A stretch of 64,000 nt of DNA. Source: Actinomycetospora corticicola. GTDB taxonomy: Bacteria; Actinomycetota; Actinomycetes; Mycobacteriales; Pseudonocardiaceae. The number at the start of each line of letters is the position of its first letter. The stretch's first letter is position 1. Made by a program: the position numbers and the translations under genes. The stretch covers positions 5,952,001 to 6,016,000 of the forward strand of contig NZ_JACCBN010000001.1 of NCBI RefSeq assembly GCF_013409505.1, given 5' to 3'. Positions 28,097 through 37,070 of this stretch are shown here, one piece after another. The notes beneath the pieces are model-generated. The model had not been told where the DNA came from. It saw nothing but the letters and a program-made list of their open reading frames with translations, and made no database searches.

Positions 28097-29035
28097 ATGA
28101 AGGCAGTGCGGTTCCACGAGTACGGCGGCCCCGAGGTGCTGCGTTACGAGGACGTGGAGCAGCCCGTCCCCGGGGCCGGTCAGGTCCGCGTGCGCGTGGC
28201 GGGGACGTCGTTCAACCCGGTCGACGACGGCATCCGCGGCGGCTACCTGCAGGGCCCGTTCCCGGTGGCGCTCCCGCACGTGCCCGGCATCGACGTCGCG
28301 GGCACGGTCGACGCGCTCGGGGACGGCGTCGAGGGTCTGCGGGTCGGCGACGAGGTGGTGGGCTTCCTGCCGATGGTGGACGACGGGGCGTCCGCGGAGT
28401 TCGTCGTGACCCCGGCCGAGGTCCTCACCGCCGCGCCCCGCGGCCTCCCGCTGGCCGACGCGGCGGCCCTGCCGGAGGTGGGGCTGACCGCCCGTCAGGC
28501 CGTGGTCGAGGACGCGGCCGTGCGCGCCGGTCAGCGCGTGCTGGTCAACGGCGCCGGCGGGGCCGTCGGCGGCTACGCCGTGCAGCTCGCGAAGCGCGCC
28601 GGGGCCCACGTCGTGGCCACCGGCAGCCCACGCAGCGCCGGGCGCCTGCGCGCGCTCGGGGCCGACGAGGTCGTCGACCACACCGCGGGTGCCGTGGCCG
28701 ACGCCGTGACCGAACCCGTCGACGTCCTGCTCAACCTGGCACGGCTGACCCCCGAGGCGTTCCGGGCGCTCGTCGGTCGGGTGCGCGACGGCGGCGTCGT
28801 GGTGAACACCGTGCCCGCGTCCCCGGCCCCGGCCGACGAGGCCCGCGGGGTGCGGGCGGTGGAACTCTTCGTCCGCAACGACGCCGCGGCGCTGGCCGAG
28901 CTGGTGGGTCTCGTCGAGCGGGGCGAGCTGACCGTCGACGTCGACCGACGGGTGCCGCTGGCCGAGCTCGCCGGCGTCCACGCCGAGGCCGACGCGGGCA
29001 CCCTGCGCGGGAAGGTCGTCGTCGTCCCGGAGTGA
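28097..29035 (+). CDS. NADP-dependent quinone oxidoreductase (zinc-free MDR)
   Basis: 312 aa from ATG 28097. It has the GroES-like N-terminus of medium-chain reductases (MKAVRFHEYGGPEVLRYEDV, ASFNPVD-like SFNPVDDGIR) and a Rossmann half with VLVNGAGGAVGGYAVQLAKR near residue 150. The structural and catalytic zinc cysteines of alcohol dehydrogenases are absent, as in QOR/zeta-crystallin enzymes. The divergent MarR and its paired operators indicate induction by quinones or electrophiles. Confidence 0.9.
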   Translation: MKAVRFHEYGGPEVLRYEDVEQPVPGAGQVRVRVAGTSFNPVDDGIRGGYLQGPFPVALPHVPGIDVAGTVDALGDGVEGLRVGDEVVGFLPMVDDGASAEFVVTPAEVLTAAPRGLPLADAAALPEVGLTARQAVVEDAAVRAGQRVLVNGAGGAVGGYAVQLAKRAGAHVVATGSPRSAGRLRALGADEVVDHTAGAVADAVTEPVDVLLNLARLTPEAFRALVGRVRDGGVVVNTVPASPAPADEARGVRAVELFVRNDAAALAELVGLVERGELTVDVDRRVPLAELAGVHAEADAGTLRGKVVVVPE

Positions 29036-29048
29036 GGGGTCAGGCCGC

Positions 29049-29079
29049 CGTCGCCCGTGGATCGTCTCGACGGGCGACG
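29049..29079 (+). terminator. Hairpin terminator
   Basis: CGTCGCCCGT and ACGGGCGACG pair perfectly over 10 bases with an 11-base loop, 13 bases after the quinone oxidoreductase stop. Confidence 0.65.
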
Positions 29080-29141
29080 TGACCCGCCCCGATGTCCACT
29101 TCACGCCGGATCGACGGCCCCGGATCCGTAGGCTGGCCGCC

Positions 29142-30515
29142 GTGGACAGCGGGACGACGCCGGGGCACGGCCGCAGCGGTGCGATCGCCTCGACGACCCG
29201 TGTCGAGGCGGTGGCCGCCACCGGGCTCCTGGACACCGAGCCCGAGGAGTCCTTCGACCGGCTGACCCGGCTCGCCGCCGCCCTGCTGGACGCCCCGATG
29301 GTGTTCGTGACGCTGGTCGACGAGCGCCGGTCGTACTGGAAGAGCACCACCGGTCTGGACGCCGGACCGCCCGAGCACCGGCAGAACCTCGTCGAGGAGT
29401 CGTTCTGCCGCTTCGTGGTGGAGGCCGACGCCGAGCAGGTCGTCACCGACACGCGCGCCGACCCCCGCACGCGCGGAATGGCCGCCGTGGGCGTCCTGGA
29501 CATCGGCGCGTGGGTGGGCCTCCCCATCCGCTCGCAGGACGGCGAGGTGCTCGGGACGTTCTGCGCGATGGACACGCGCGCGCGGGAGTGGGGCGCGCAG
29601 GACCTGGACGTGCTCCGCACGCTCGCCCAGGCGGCGGGCGGGGAGATCGCGCTGCGGGTCGCACTGCGGCAGACCCAGCTCGCCTACGCCGAGGCCGCCA
29701 GGCACGCCGCCAACGCCGAGCACCACGCGGCGGTGGCCGAGCACAACGCCCGGCGGGCCGAGCAGAGCGCGGCCGAGGCCACCGAACTGGCCGAGACCCT
29801 GCAGCAGTCGCTGCTCCCGGCGGACGCCCCGCGCATCCCGGGCATGGAGGTCGCCGCCCGGTACCGGCCCGGCGGACGGGGCGCCGAGGTGCTCGGGGAC
29901 TTCTACGACGTCTTTCCCGTGTCCGGGGGCTGGGGCGTCGTGATCGGCGACGTCTGCGGCAAGGGCGCGTGGGCGGCGCGCACCACGGCGCTCGCCCGGT
30001 CCACCGTGCGCGCGATGGGACACACCGAGGACAGCCCGGAGGCGGTGCTGCGGGCGCTGAACGAGGTGCTGCACGTCTGGTTCAGCGAGCGCCGCAGCTT
30101 CGTCACCGCCACGTACGCCACGCTCACCGCCCGGTCCGGGGAGGGGCTGGACGTGGTGGTGGTCAACGGCGGGCATCCGCCGTCGTTCGTGCTGCGGGCC
30201 GACGGCGAGGTCGTGCGGCTGCGGGAGGGCGGGCGGGCGCTGGGCATCCGTGCCGACGCCCGCGTCGCCCGTCAGGAGACCGCCCTGTTCCCGGGCGACA
30301 GCCTCGTCTTCTACACCGACGGCATCACCGAGTCGCGGGTGACCGGCGGCGAGCAGTTCGGGGAGGACGGTGTCGCGCGCACGCTGGCCGGCCTGCCGTC
30401 CGCGCCGGGCGCCGAGACCGTCGCCGACGCCCTCGCCAGCGCAGCCCTGGAGCACGCCGGTGGCGCCGTTCTCGACGACACGGCGGTCATCGTCGTGCGC
30501 AGCCCGGCGGGCTGA
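29142..30515 (+). CDS. GAF - SpoIIE PP2C-type phosphatase
   Basis: 457 aa from GTG 29142. A GAF domain (about 25-180; TGLLDTEPEESFDRLTRLAA, CRFVVEADAEQVVTDTRADP) is followed by an Ala/Glu-rich coiled coil (about 185-235) and a SpoIIE-like PPM phosphatase domain with VLGDFYDVFPVSGGWGVVIG, GDVCGKG, NGGHPPSFVL and the C-terminal LDDTAVIVVR. The Asp residues in GDFYD, GDV and LDDT are metal ligands of the family. Such proteins often dephosphorylate anti-sigma factor antagonists. No RsbW partner is adjacent. Confidence 0.9.
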   Translation: MDSGTTPGHGRSGAIASTTRVEAVAATGLLDTEPEESFDRLTRLAAALLDAPMVFVTLVDERRSYWKSTTGLDAGPPEHRQNLVEESFCRFVVEADAEQVVTDTRADPRTRGMAAVGVLDIGAWVGLPIRSQDGEVLGTFCAMDTRAREWGAQDLDVLRTLAQAAGGEIALRVALRQTQLAYAEAARHAANAEHHAAVAEHNARRAEQSAAEATELAETLQQSLLPADAPRIPGMEVAARYRPGGRGAEVLGDFYDVFPVSGGWGVVIGDVCGKGAWAARTTALARSTVRAMGHTEDSPEAVLRALNEVLHVWFSERRSFVTATYATLTARSGEGLDVVVVNGGHPPSFVLRADGEVVRLREGGRALGIRADARVARQETALFPGDSLVFYTDGITESRVTGGEQFGEDGVARTLAGLPSAPGAETVADALASAALEHAGGAVLDDTAVIVVRSPAG

Positions 30516-30619
30516 CGCCCCGACCGTTCCCGGCGTCAGACTTCCGCCGGGCGCCCGCGACGAGGCCGACACCGCTTCGGGGCTTGCGCGCGGCGCCGTC
30601 GGTGAAGAGGGTCGGGGCC

Positions 30620-30958
30620 GTGAATCAGCACGTGACCAAGTTGGAACTCGACGACCTCGGCCTCGCCGCAGGTCTTCCCCGGCCCTCGGGGAACCAGGAC
30701 CGCATCGAGGACGTGCCCTACCGCGCGGTCGAGTTCTGCGACGACGAACTGCCGGACGCCCTGGAGCGCTGTGCCGGCTGGCTGCGCGAGACGGAGAACT
30801 GGCTCGGCGAGGCCGTCGACGTCATCGCCATCCACCTCGACTACGACGACGCCCAGGGCTCGCCCTACTTCAAGGTCAAGGTCCTGTGCAACGAGGAGGA
30901 CCTCGCAGGGGCGCCGCTCGCGGCGCGGGAGGACACGGTCCGGCGCACGGCGGGCTGA
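30620..30958 (+). CDS. Hypothetical protein (112 aa)
   Basis: Starts at GTG 30620 with GAGGGTCGGGG upstream; an in-frame GTG at 30602 would add six residues. The protein is acidic, with DDELPDALERCAGWLRETEN and EAVDVIAIHLDYDDAQGSPY in the middle. The even spread of codons and acidic composition support coding. No family is recognised. Confidence 0.65.
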   Translation: MNQHVTKLELDDLGLAAGLPRPSGNQDRIEDVPYRAVEFCDDELPDALERCAGWLRETENWLGEAVDVIAIHLDYDDAQGSPYFKVKVLCNEEDLAGAPLAAREDTVRRTAG

Positions 30959-30970
30959 TCCCCGGCCGGC

Positions 30971-31609
30971 TCACTCGTGGTCGGCGGCGAGCCCGTCGAC
31001 CACGAGGCGCTGGGCGGTGTCGATGATGCCCTCGAGGGATCCCCGTTCCGGGTCCCACCACTCGGCCGTCCAGTTCAGGGCGCCGAGCACCACCATGAGC
31101 GCGACGCCCGGGTCGAGGTCGGGGTCGATCTCGCCCGCGGCCCGGGCGTCCGCGACCAGGCCCCGCCAGATCTCGATGTAGTCCCGCTCGGCCTGGCGGT
31201 GGCGCGCCCGCATGCTCTCCGGGAGCTGGGGGACGGTGCGGATCGCGGCGGCCGCGTGGTCGGAGTGCGTCAGCAGGGTGCTGAGGTGCGCCGCGACGGC
31301 GACGCGGAGCCGTTCCAGGGGGGAACCGTCCGCCGCGGCCAGCGCCTCCTCGACGAGGGCGCGGGCCTGCGCGAGCCCCACCGCGACGGCCTCCTCGATG
31401 AGCTCGTCGCGCGAGGAGAAGTAGTAGTAGATCGCCGGCGCCTGGACCTGCGCCACGGCGGCGACGTCCGAGAGCCGCGTGCCGGCGTACCCGCGGCGCA
31501 CGAGCACGTGCGCCGCGGCGTCGACCACCCGACGACGGGTCCGGGCGGACTTGGCGCCCCGGCCGGAGGACACGCCGCCGTCGGTCGACGGGGCGGACGG
31601 CGGGACCAC
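30971..31609 (-). CDS. TetR-family regulator A of the catabolic island
   Basis: About 212 aa from GTG 31609 (GTG 31573 is an alternative). The helix-turn-helix reads KSARTRRRVVDAAAHVLVRR, GYAGTRLSDVAAVAQVQAPA and IYYYFSSRDEL. The ligand domain ends ALNWTAEWWDPERGSLEGII. It closely matches TetR B at 37064-37687 in both halves, so the two are paralogs. It lies 14 bases after the acyl-CoA dehydrogenase stop in the same operon, which has a weak copy of the shared palindrome at its promoter. Confidence 0.88.
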   Translation of the reverse strand: MVPPSAPSTDGGVSSGRGAKSARTRRRVVDAAAHVLVRRGYAGTRLSDVAAVAQVQAPAIYYYFSSRDELIEEAVAVGLAQARALVEEALAAADGSPLERLRVAVAAHLSTLLTHSDHAAAAIRTVPQLPESMRARHRQAERDYIEIWRGLVADARAAGEIDPDLDPGVALMVVLGALNWTAEWWDPERGSLEGIIDTAQRLVVDGLAADHE

Positions 31610-31623
31610 ACGCCGGAGCCTAG

Positions 31624-32796
31624 TCAGTACGACGCGGGCAGCCCGAGCGAACGCTGGGAGACGAAGTTCAGCACCATCTCGCGGCTGACCGGCGCGGTCT
31701 TCAGCATGCGGGCCAGGAACCAGAGGTCGGCCAGCCCGTACTCGAGCGACATGCCGTTCCCGCCGTGGGTCTGCATCGCCTGGTCCAGGGTCCGCAGCGA
31801 GGAGTCGGCGGCGGCGAACTTCGCGATGTTGGAGGCCTCCGCCGCGTCCTCGCCGGCGTCGAAGAGGTCCGCCGCCCGCTGCGCCATGAGCCGCGCCTGG
31901 GCGACCGCGATGTAGCACTCGGCGAGCGGGTGGGCCACGCCCTGGTGGGCGCCGATCTTGACGCCCTTCCACACGGCGCGCTCGTTCGCGTAGGCCGTCG
32001 CCTTCTCCAGCGAGTACAGCGAGATGCCGTTGCTGATCGCCGCGGCGGTGATCCGCTCGGGGTTCAGCCCGGCGAAGACCTGCCGCAGCCCGTTCCCGTC
32101 GTCGCCGATGAGCGCCTCCGGTCCGAGCGGGACGTCGTCGAAGAACACGGTGAACTGCTGCTCGGGCTGCGTGAGCGCTGCCGGGATCGGCTGCCACGTC
32201 AGGCCGGGGGAGTCGGTGGGCACGACGAAGAGCGACAGGGGCTTGCGGTCACCCTTCGCGGGGGCGCTGCCGCTGCGGGCGACGACGAGGACGGCGTCGG
32301 CCTCGTCGATGCCTGACGTCCAGTACTTCGTGCCCGAGAGCCGCCAGCCCTCGCCGTCGGCGTGCGCGGTCGTCGTGACCTCGTGGCTGTTGGACCCGGC
32401 GTCGGGCTCGGTGATGGCGAAGGCCATCTTCAGCGAGCCGTCGGCGATCCCGATCAGCCAGCGCTGCTTCATCTCGTGCGAGCCGTGGTGGGCGAGGATC
32501 GTCCCGCAGATGGCGGGGGAGATGACCGTCATGAGCAGCGGGCAGCCCGCGGCCGATGCCGCCTCGACGACGACCAGCAGGTCGCCGAGCGTGCCGCCCC
32601 CGCCGCCGTACTCCTCGGGCAGGTGCACCCCGAGGAACCCGGCGGCGCCGAGCTCCTTCCAGAGCTCGGAGGGTTCGGAGTGGGCGTGCGCCTTCTCGAC
32701 GAAGTAGTCGTGCCCGTAGCGGCCCACCAGCGCGGTGACGCTCTCGCGCAGCGCGGCGCGCTCGGCGGTCTCCGGGACGATCGAGGACTTGTTCAC
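31624..32796 (-). CDS. Acyl-CoA dehydrogenase
   Basis: 390 aa from GTG 32796, chosen because GGGAGAG lies just upstream; the frame extends nine codons further. Typical motifs are HLPEEYGGGGGTLGDLLVVV, MAFAITEPDAGSNSHEVTTT (FAD/substrate loop), GTKYWTSGIDEADAVLVVAR and the C-terminal MQTHGGNGMSLEYGLADLWF. It introduces a 2,3 double bond into an acyl-CoA of unknown structure. First gene of a two-gene operon with TetR A. Confidence 0.9.
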   Translation of the reverse strand: MNKSSIVPETAERAALRESVTALVGRYGHDYFVEKAHAHSEPSELWKELGAAGFLGVHLPEEYGGGGGTLGDLLVVVEAASAAGCPLLMTVISPAICGTILAHHGSHEMKQRWLIGIADGSLKMAFAITEPDAGSNSHEVTTTAHADGEGWRLSGTKYWTSGIDEADAVLVVARSGSAPAKGDRKPLSLFVVPTDSPGLTWQPIPAALTQPEQQFTVFFDDVPLGPEALIGDDGNGLRQVFAGLNPERITAAAISNGISLYSLEKATAYANERAVWKGVKIGAHQGVAHPLAECYIAVAQARLMAQRAADLFDAGEDAAEASNIAKFAAADSSLRTLDQAMQTHGGNGMSLEYGLADLWFLARMLKTAPVSREMVLNFVSQRSLGLPASY

Positions 32797-32816
32797 GGGG
32801 CTCTCCCAGCGGCTGA

Positions 32817-32834
32817 ATTTCATCGAGAATAAAA
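32817..32834. promoter_or_regulatory. Weak copy of the island operator
   Basis: ATTTCATC-GA-GAATAAAA lies about 20 bases before the acyl-CoA dehydrogenase start and keeps 11 of 16 arm positions of TTCTAATC-NN-GATTAGAA. The AT-richness here also fits a promoter. Confidence 0.4.
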
Positions 32835-32857
32835 AACGACGACGGGGCGGGTCAAGC

Positions 32858-33652
32858 TCACGGCATGGACGATCCGCCGCCCACGGCCACGACCTGCCCG
32901 GTGACCTGACGCGCGGCGGTCGGGGAGGCGAGCCAGACGACGGCGGCGGCCACGTCCTCGGGGGTGGTCAGGCGCCGCAGCGGGGTCTGCCTGGTGACGT
33001 ACTCGACCTGGTCCGGGTTGAAGATCGCGTCCCGGCCGGCGGCCCAGAGGCTGTCCGCGCCGACCCCGCCCTCGTCGGGCAGCACGAGTCCGGGGCACAC
33101 GACGTTGGCCCGGATGCCGTGCCGGCCCTGTTCGCGGGCGGTGGTCCGGGCCAGGGCGATGAGGCCGGCCTTCGTCGTGCCGTAGATCCCCTGGCGGACG
33201 GCACCGAACGCCGCGTCGCTGGAGATGAACACGATCGCGCCCGCGGACTGCCCGGTCATGGGGCCGAGCACGGCCTGCGTGGCGTCGATGGCGGTGTAGA
33301 GGTTGGTCTCGATCGTGCGCTGCCACAGGGCGCGGTCGGTCTGCTCGGTGAGGAACCCCGGCACGCTCCAGCCGCAGTTGTTCACGAGCACGTCCACGCC
33401 GCCCCAGGCGTCGACCGCGTCGGCGACCACGCGGTCCCCGGCGCCCTCGGCGGTGAGGTCGCCGATCACCTCGCGCACCTCGGTGGCGCCCGCCTCCACC
33501 GCCTCGGCGTGCACCCGGGCCGCCTGCGCGGCGTCCCGGTCGGCGAGCAGGACCCGGGCCCCCTCGCGGGCGAAGCCGTGGACGATGCCGCGTCCGATGT
33601 TCGAGGCGCCGCCGGTCACGATCACCCGGGCGCCGGTCAGTCCGAGGTCCAC
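32858..33652 (-). CDS. SDR-family dehydrogenase
   Basis: 264 aa from GTG 33652, preferred over GTG 33679 because GGAAGGA precedes it and the upper start would nearly touch the operator. The nucleotide loop is VTGGASNIGRG, followed by DVLVNNCGWSV and the catalytic IYGTTKAGLIALAR (Tyr/Lys). NAD(P)-dependent; likely a hydroxyacyl or alicyclic alcohol dehydrogenase of the island. Divergent from the P450 gene around the best palindrome in the set. Confidence 0.9.
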   Translation of the reverse strand: MDLGLTGARVIVTGGASNIGRGIVHGFAREGARVLLADRDAAQAARVHAEAVEAGATEVREVIGDLTAEGAGDRVVADAVDAWGGVDVLVNNCGWSVPGFLTEQTDRALWQRTIETNLYTAIDATQAVLGPMTGQSAGAIVFISSDAAFGAVRQGIYGTTKAGLIALARTTAREQGRHGIRANVVCPGLVLPDEGGVGADSLWAAGRDAIFNPDQVEYVTRQTPLRRLTTPEDVAAAVVWLASPTAARQVTGQVVAVGGGSSMP

Positions 33653-33682
33653 CGGGGTGTCCTTCCGTCTCGCCGTCACTTC

Positions 33683-33700
33683 TTCTAATCTAGATTAGAC
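33683..33700. promoter_or_regulatory. Island operator (SDR/P450 promoter)
   Basis: Contains TCTAATCTAGATTAGA (33684-33699), a perfect 16-bp palindrome, between the divergent SDR and P450 genes. It fits the consensus TTCTAATC-NN-GATTAGAA at 15 of 16 arm positions. Confidence 0.8.
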
Positions 33701-33722
33701 CACCGGCACGAGGGAGTGTGCG

Positions 33723-34994
33723 ATGACGACCGCGACCACCGACCGCCCGCCCTACGACGAGGTCTCGCTCTCCCCGCTGTCGTTCTGGGCGAGGTCCCCG
33801 GAGGAGCGCGAGGCCGACTTCGCGGTGCTGCGTCGGGAGCGGCCGATCAGCTGGCACCCGCCCGCCGAGGGCGCGATGATGCCGCCCGAGGACGGCGCCG
33901 GGTTCTGGGCCGTGACCCGGCACGCCGACATCGTCGCCGTCAGCAAGGACCCGGAGACGTTCTGCTCGGGCGAGGGCATCCAGATGGAGGATGTCCCCGT
34001 CGCGATCCTCGAGTCGGCCAGCTCCTTCCTCGCCACCGACGCCCCGCGGCACACCCAGCTGCGCCGCCTGGTCTCCGCGGCGTTCACCCCGAAGCGCGTG
34101 CGGACGATCGAGGCGCAGATCCGCGACCAGGCCCGCCGGCTCGTCGACGAGCTCCTGACGACGGAGCGCGGCGACTTCGTCGCGCAGGTCTCCCGCCGCC
34201 TGCCGCAGTGGACGATCTTCGAGATGATGGGGCTGGAGGACCAGGAGGTCCGGGAGCAGGCCACCGCGGCGGCCGACGGGATGGTCAGCTGGGGCGACGA
34301 GGACGTCCGGCAGGGCCGTGAGCCCGCCGAGCTGCTCTGGGAGTCGCTGCTCGGGTTGATGCGCATCGCCCTCGAGCACGCCGAGGCCCGCCGCGCCCAC
34401 CCGGCCGACGACCTCATGAGCAACCTCGTCCAGGCCGAGGTCGACGGCGAGCGGCTCTCCGACGAGGAGATCGCGGCCTTCTTCGTGCTGCTCTCGGTGG
34501 CGGGCAACGACACCACGCGCAACACCATCTCCAGCACCGTCCGCGCGTTCACGCGGTACCCCGACCAGCGGGACCTCCTCGCCGCGGACCTCGACGGTCG
34601 GATGGGCCCCGCGATCGACGAGTTCGTCCGCTGGGCCACGCCCGTGATGACGTTCCGGCGCACCGCCACCCGCGACGTCGAGCTCCACGGCCGGCACATC
34701 CGCGCGGGCGACTGGGTGGTGCTGTTCTACGCGTCCGGCAACCGCGATCCCGAGGTCTTCTCCGACCCGATGCGCTTCGACGTCACCCGCGCCGAGAACC
34801 CGCACGTCGGGTTCGGCGGCGGCGGGCCGCACTTCTGCATGGGCAACCAGCTCGCGAAGACCCAGCTCCGCGCGATCGTCGGCGAACTGCTGACCCGCGC
34901 GCCCGGGCTGGAGGCCGGCGAGCCGGTGTACCTCGCGGGCAACTTCATGCAGGCGATCAAGTCCATGCCCTACACCCTGACGAGGTCCGCGTGA
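33723..34994 (+). CDS. Cytochrome P450
   Basis: 423 aa from ATG 33723. The I-helix reads VAGNDTTRNTISST, the K-helix ExxR is EFVR (DEFVRWATP), and the heme loop is FGGGGPHFCMGNQLAK with the Cys ligand. The C-terminal FMQAIKSMPYTL resembles the actinobacterial CYP124/125/142 group that hydroxylates branched or steroid side chains, but family assignment from eye alone is tentative. No ferredoxin gene is adjacent. It forms an operon with the crotonase that overlaps its stop codon. Confidence 0.92.
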   Translation: MTTATTDRPPYDEVSLSPLSFWARSPEEREADFAVLRRERPISWHPPAEGAMMPPEDGAGFWAVTRHADIVAVSKDPETFCSGEGIQMEDVPVAILESASSFLATDAPRHTQLRRLVSAAFTPKRVRTIEAQIRDQARRLVDELLTTERGDFVAQVSRRLPQWTIFEMMGLEDQEVREQATAAADGMVSWGDEDVRQGREPAELLWESLLGLMRIALEHAEARRAHPADDLMSNLVQAEVDGERLSDEEIAAFFVLLSVAGNDTTRNTISSTVRAFTRYPDQRDLLAADLDGRMGPAIDEFVRWATPVMTFRRTATRDVELHGRHIRAGDWVVLFYASGNRDPEVFSDPMRFDVTRAENPHVGFGGGGPHFCMGNQLAKTQLRAIVGELLTRAPGLEAGEPVYLAGNFMQAIKSMPYTLTRSA

Positions 34995-35785
34995 GTGACT
35001 CACCCGTCCTGCTCGACGTCGATGAGCGGGGCGTCGCGCACCTGCGGCTGAACCGTCCGGAGGCGAGCAACGGGCTCGACGTGCCCCTGCTGCGCGCCTT
35101 CTACGACGCCGTGATGGCCTGCCACAGCCGGCCCGGTTTACGGGTCCTCGTCCTGTCGGGGGAGGGGCGGCACTTCTGCGCGGGCGGCGACGTCAAGACG
35201 TTCGCGAGCAAGGGCGAGGGCCTGCCCGACTACCTGCGCGAGGCCACGTCCTGGCTCCAGATCGTGGTGCAGGGGCTGCTGAACCTGCCCGCACCCGTCG
35301 TCACGAAGGTGCAGGGGTTCGCCGCCGGCGGCGGGGGCTTCGGTCTCGTGTGCGCCTCCGACCTCGTCGTCGCGGCGGAGTCGGCGTCCTTCCTCGGCGG
35401 CGCCACCCGCGTGGGGATGGCTCCCGACGCCGGGACCACGGTCACCCTCCCGGCCCTGGTCGGGCTGCGGAAGGCGCTGGAGATCGCGCTGACCAACCCG
35501 GTGCTCACCGCGGCGGAGGCGCTCGACCTGGGCCTGCTCACGCGGGTCGTTCCCGACGACGGGCTCGACGCGGCGGTCGACGAGCTCGTCGACCGCCTCG
35601 TGGCCGGCGCCCCGTTGGCCCTCGCCGCGACCAAGCGCCTGCTGTGGTCGGGGCTCGGGTCGCGGGTGGAGGCGCAGCTGCCGGAGGAGGCGCGGACCGT
35701 GTCCGAGCTGTCCGGCACCGCCGACTCCCTCGAGGGGCTCGCCGCCGTCATCGAGCGGCGGCCCCCGAGGTTCGTCGGGAACTAG
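34991..35785 (+). CDS. Enoyl-CoA hydratase/isomerase-family protein
   Basis: 264 aa; GTG 34991 overlaps the P450 stop (GTGA). Crotonase motifs: ADRF-equivalent LNRPEASNGLDVPLL, the oxyanion segment GRHFCAGGDVKTFA, and VQGFAAGGGGFGLVCASDLV. The usual catalytic Glu region reads GMAPDAGTT, with Asp at a position often Glu, so isomerase or another crotonase activity is as likely as hydration. The last four bases overlap the end of the convergent thiolase gene. Confidence 0.88.
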   Translation: MSDSPVLLDVDERGVAHLRLNRPEASNGLDVPLLRAFYDAVMACHSRPGLRVLVLSGEGRHFCAGGDVKTFASKGEGLPDYLREATSWLQIVVQGLLNLPAPVVTKVQGFAAGGGGFGLVCASDLVVAAESASFLGGATRVGMAPDAGTTVTLPALVGLRKALEIALTNPVLTAAEALDLGLLTRVVPDDGLDAAVDELVDRLVAGAPLALAATKRLLWSGLGSRVEAQLPEEARTVSELSGTADSLEGLAAVIERRPPRFVGN

Positions 35786-36933
35786 AGCCGCTCGATGATC
35801 GTGACGTTGGCCTGGCCGCCGCCCTCGCACATCGTCTGCAGCCCGTAGCGGCCGCCGGTGCGCTCCAGCTCGTGGAGCATCGTCGTCATGAGCCGCGCGC
35901 CAGTGGCCCCGAGCGGGTGCCCGAGCGCGATGGCCCCGCCGTTGGGGTTGACGCGCTCCGGGTCGGCGCCGGTCTCGATGAGCCACGCCTGCACGACGCT
36001 GGCGAACGCCTCGTTGATCTCGACGACGTCGATGTCGCCGATGTCCAGGCCCGTCTTCTCCAGCGCGTGTGCGGTGGCCGGGATCGGGGCGGTCAGCATG
36101 ATCACCGGGTCGGTGCCGCGGGCCGAGACGTGGTGGACACGGGCGCGCGGGGTGAGTCCGTGGTCGCGGACGGCCTGCTCCGAGGCGACCGCGAGGCAGG
36201 CCGCCCCGTCGGAGATCTGGCTGGCCACGCCGGCGGTGATCTTCCCGCCGGGAGCGAGCGTCTTGAGGCCGGCCATCTTCTCGGGCGTGGTGTCGGGGCG
36301 GGGGCCCTCGTCCACGGACAGCCCGGCGACCGGCGCGATCTCGCGGTCGAACCGGCCCTCGTCGATCGCCCGCAGGGCCCGCCGGTGGCTCTCGTAGGCG
36401 AACCGCTCCATGTCCTCGCGGGAGAGGTCCCACCGGTCGGCGACCATCTCGGCCGCCCGGAACTGGGAGATCTCCTGCGAGCCGTAGCGCGCCTCCCACC
36501 CCTCGCAGCCCGTCCACGGGTCGACGGCGCCGAAGGGCTCGCCGGCCGCGAACGACGACAGGATCGGGTACTGGCTCATGATCTGGACGCCGCCCGCGAG
36601 CACGAGGTCGGCGGTCCCGGACATCACGGCCTGCGCGGCGAAGCTGACCGCCTGCTGCGACGACCCGCACTGCCGGTCGACCGTCACGCCGGGCACGGAC
36701 TCGGGGAGTCCGGCCGCGAGCGCCGCGGTGCGCGCGATGTCGCCGGCCTGCGCGCCGATCGTGTCGAGGCAGCCGAGGATGACGTCGTCGATCGCCTCCG
36801 GGTCGACCCCGGTGCGCTCGACGATGCGCCGGATCGGGTGCGCCGCCAGGTCGGCCGGGTGGACCTTCGCCAGCCCACCGTTGCGTCGACCGACCGGGCT
36901 CCGGACGGCGTCGACGATGTAGGCCTCGGGCAT
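35782..36933 (-). CDS. Thiolase (acetyl-CoA acyltransferase)
   Basis: 383 aa from ATG 36933, chosen for GGAGGTG seven bases upstream. The nucleophilic Cys is in VDRQCGSSQQA (near residue 90), the catalytic His in GGAIALGHPLGATG and the second Cys in MCEGGGQANV at the C-terminus. The pattern is that of degradative thiolases such as FadA5/FadA6. It would release acetyl- or propionyl-CoA in the island's pathway. It has its own operator-like site upstream. Confidence 0.92.
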   Translation of the reverse strand: MPEAYIVDAVRSPVGRRNGGLAKVHPADLAAHPIRRIVERTGVDPEAIDDVILGCLDTIGAQAGDIARTAALAAGLPESVPGVTVDRQCGSSQQAVSFAAQAVMSGTADLVLAGGVQIMSQYPILSSFAAGEPFGAVDPWTGCEGWEARYGSQEISQFRAAEMVADRWDLSREDMERFAYESHRRALRAIDEGRFDREIAPVAGLSVDEGPRPDTTPEKMAGLKTLAPGGKITAGVASQISDGAACLAVASEQAVRDHGLTPRARVHHVSARGTDPVIMLTAPIPATAHALEKTGLDIGDIDVVEINEAFASVVQAWLIETGADPERVNPNGGAIALGHPLGATGARLMTTMLHELERTGGRYGLQTMCEGGGQANVTIIERL

Positions 36934-36970
36934 GGGCACCTCCGCGTGCTGGAACCGGGATCGCCGTTGA

Positions 36971-36988
36971 GTTTAATCCAGAGTAAGA
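36971..36988. promoter_or_regulatory. Island operator (thiolase promoter)
   Basis: GTTTAATC-CA-GAGTAAGA lies 38 bases before the thiolase start codon and matches the island consensus at 11 to 12 of 16 arm positions. Confidence 0.55.
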
Positions 36989-37012
36989 ATCGTGGACAGG
37001 GAGTGTGGCGGG

Positions 37013-37070
37013 TTCCTGACGTCGGATGTCAGCGGCGGGCCACGGCTGAGCCACACCCCGTCGTCAGGAA
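37013..37070 (-). terminator. Terminator after TetR B
   Basis: Outer arms TTCCTGACGTCGG and CCGTCGTCAGGAA pair with one mismatch, the right arm covering the end of the TetR gene. The inner part contains GTCAGCGGCGGGCCACGGCT, a near copy of one arm of the terminator at 43722-43744. Confidence 0.6.
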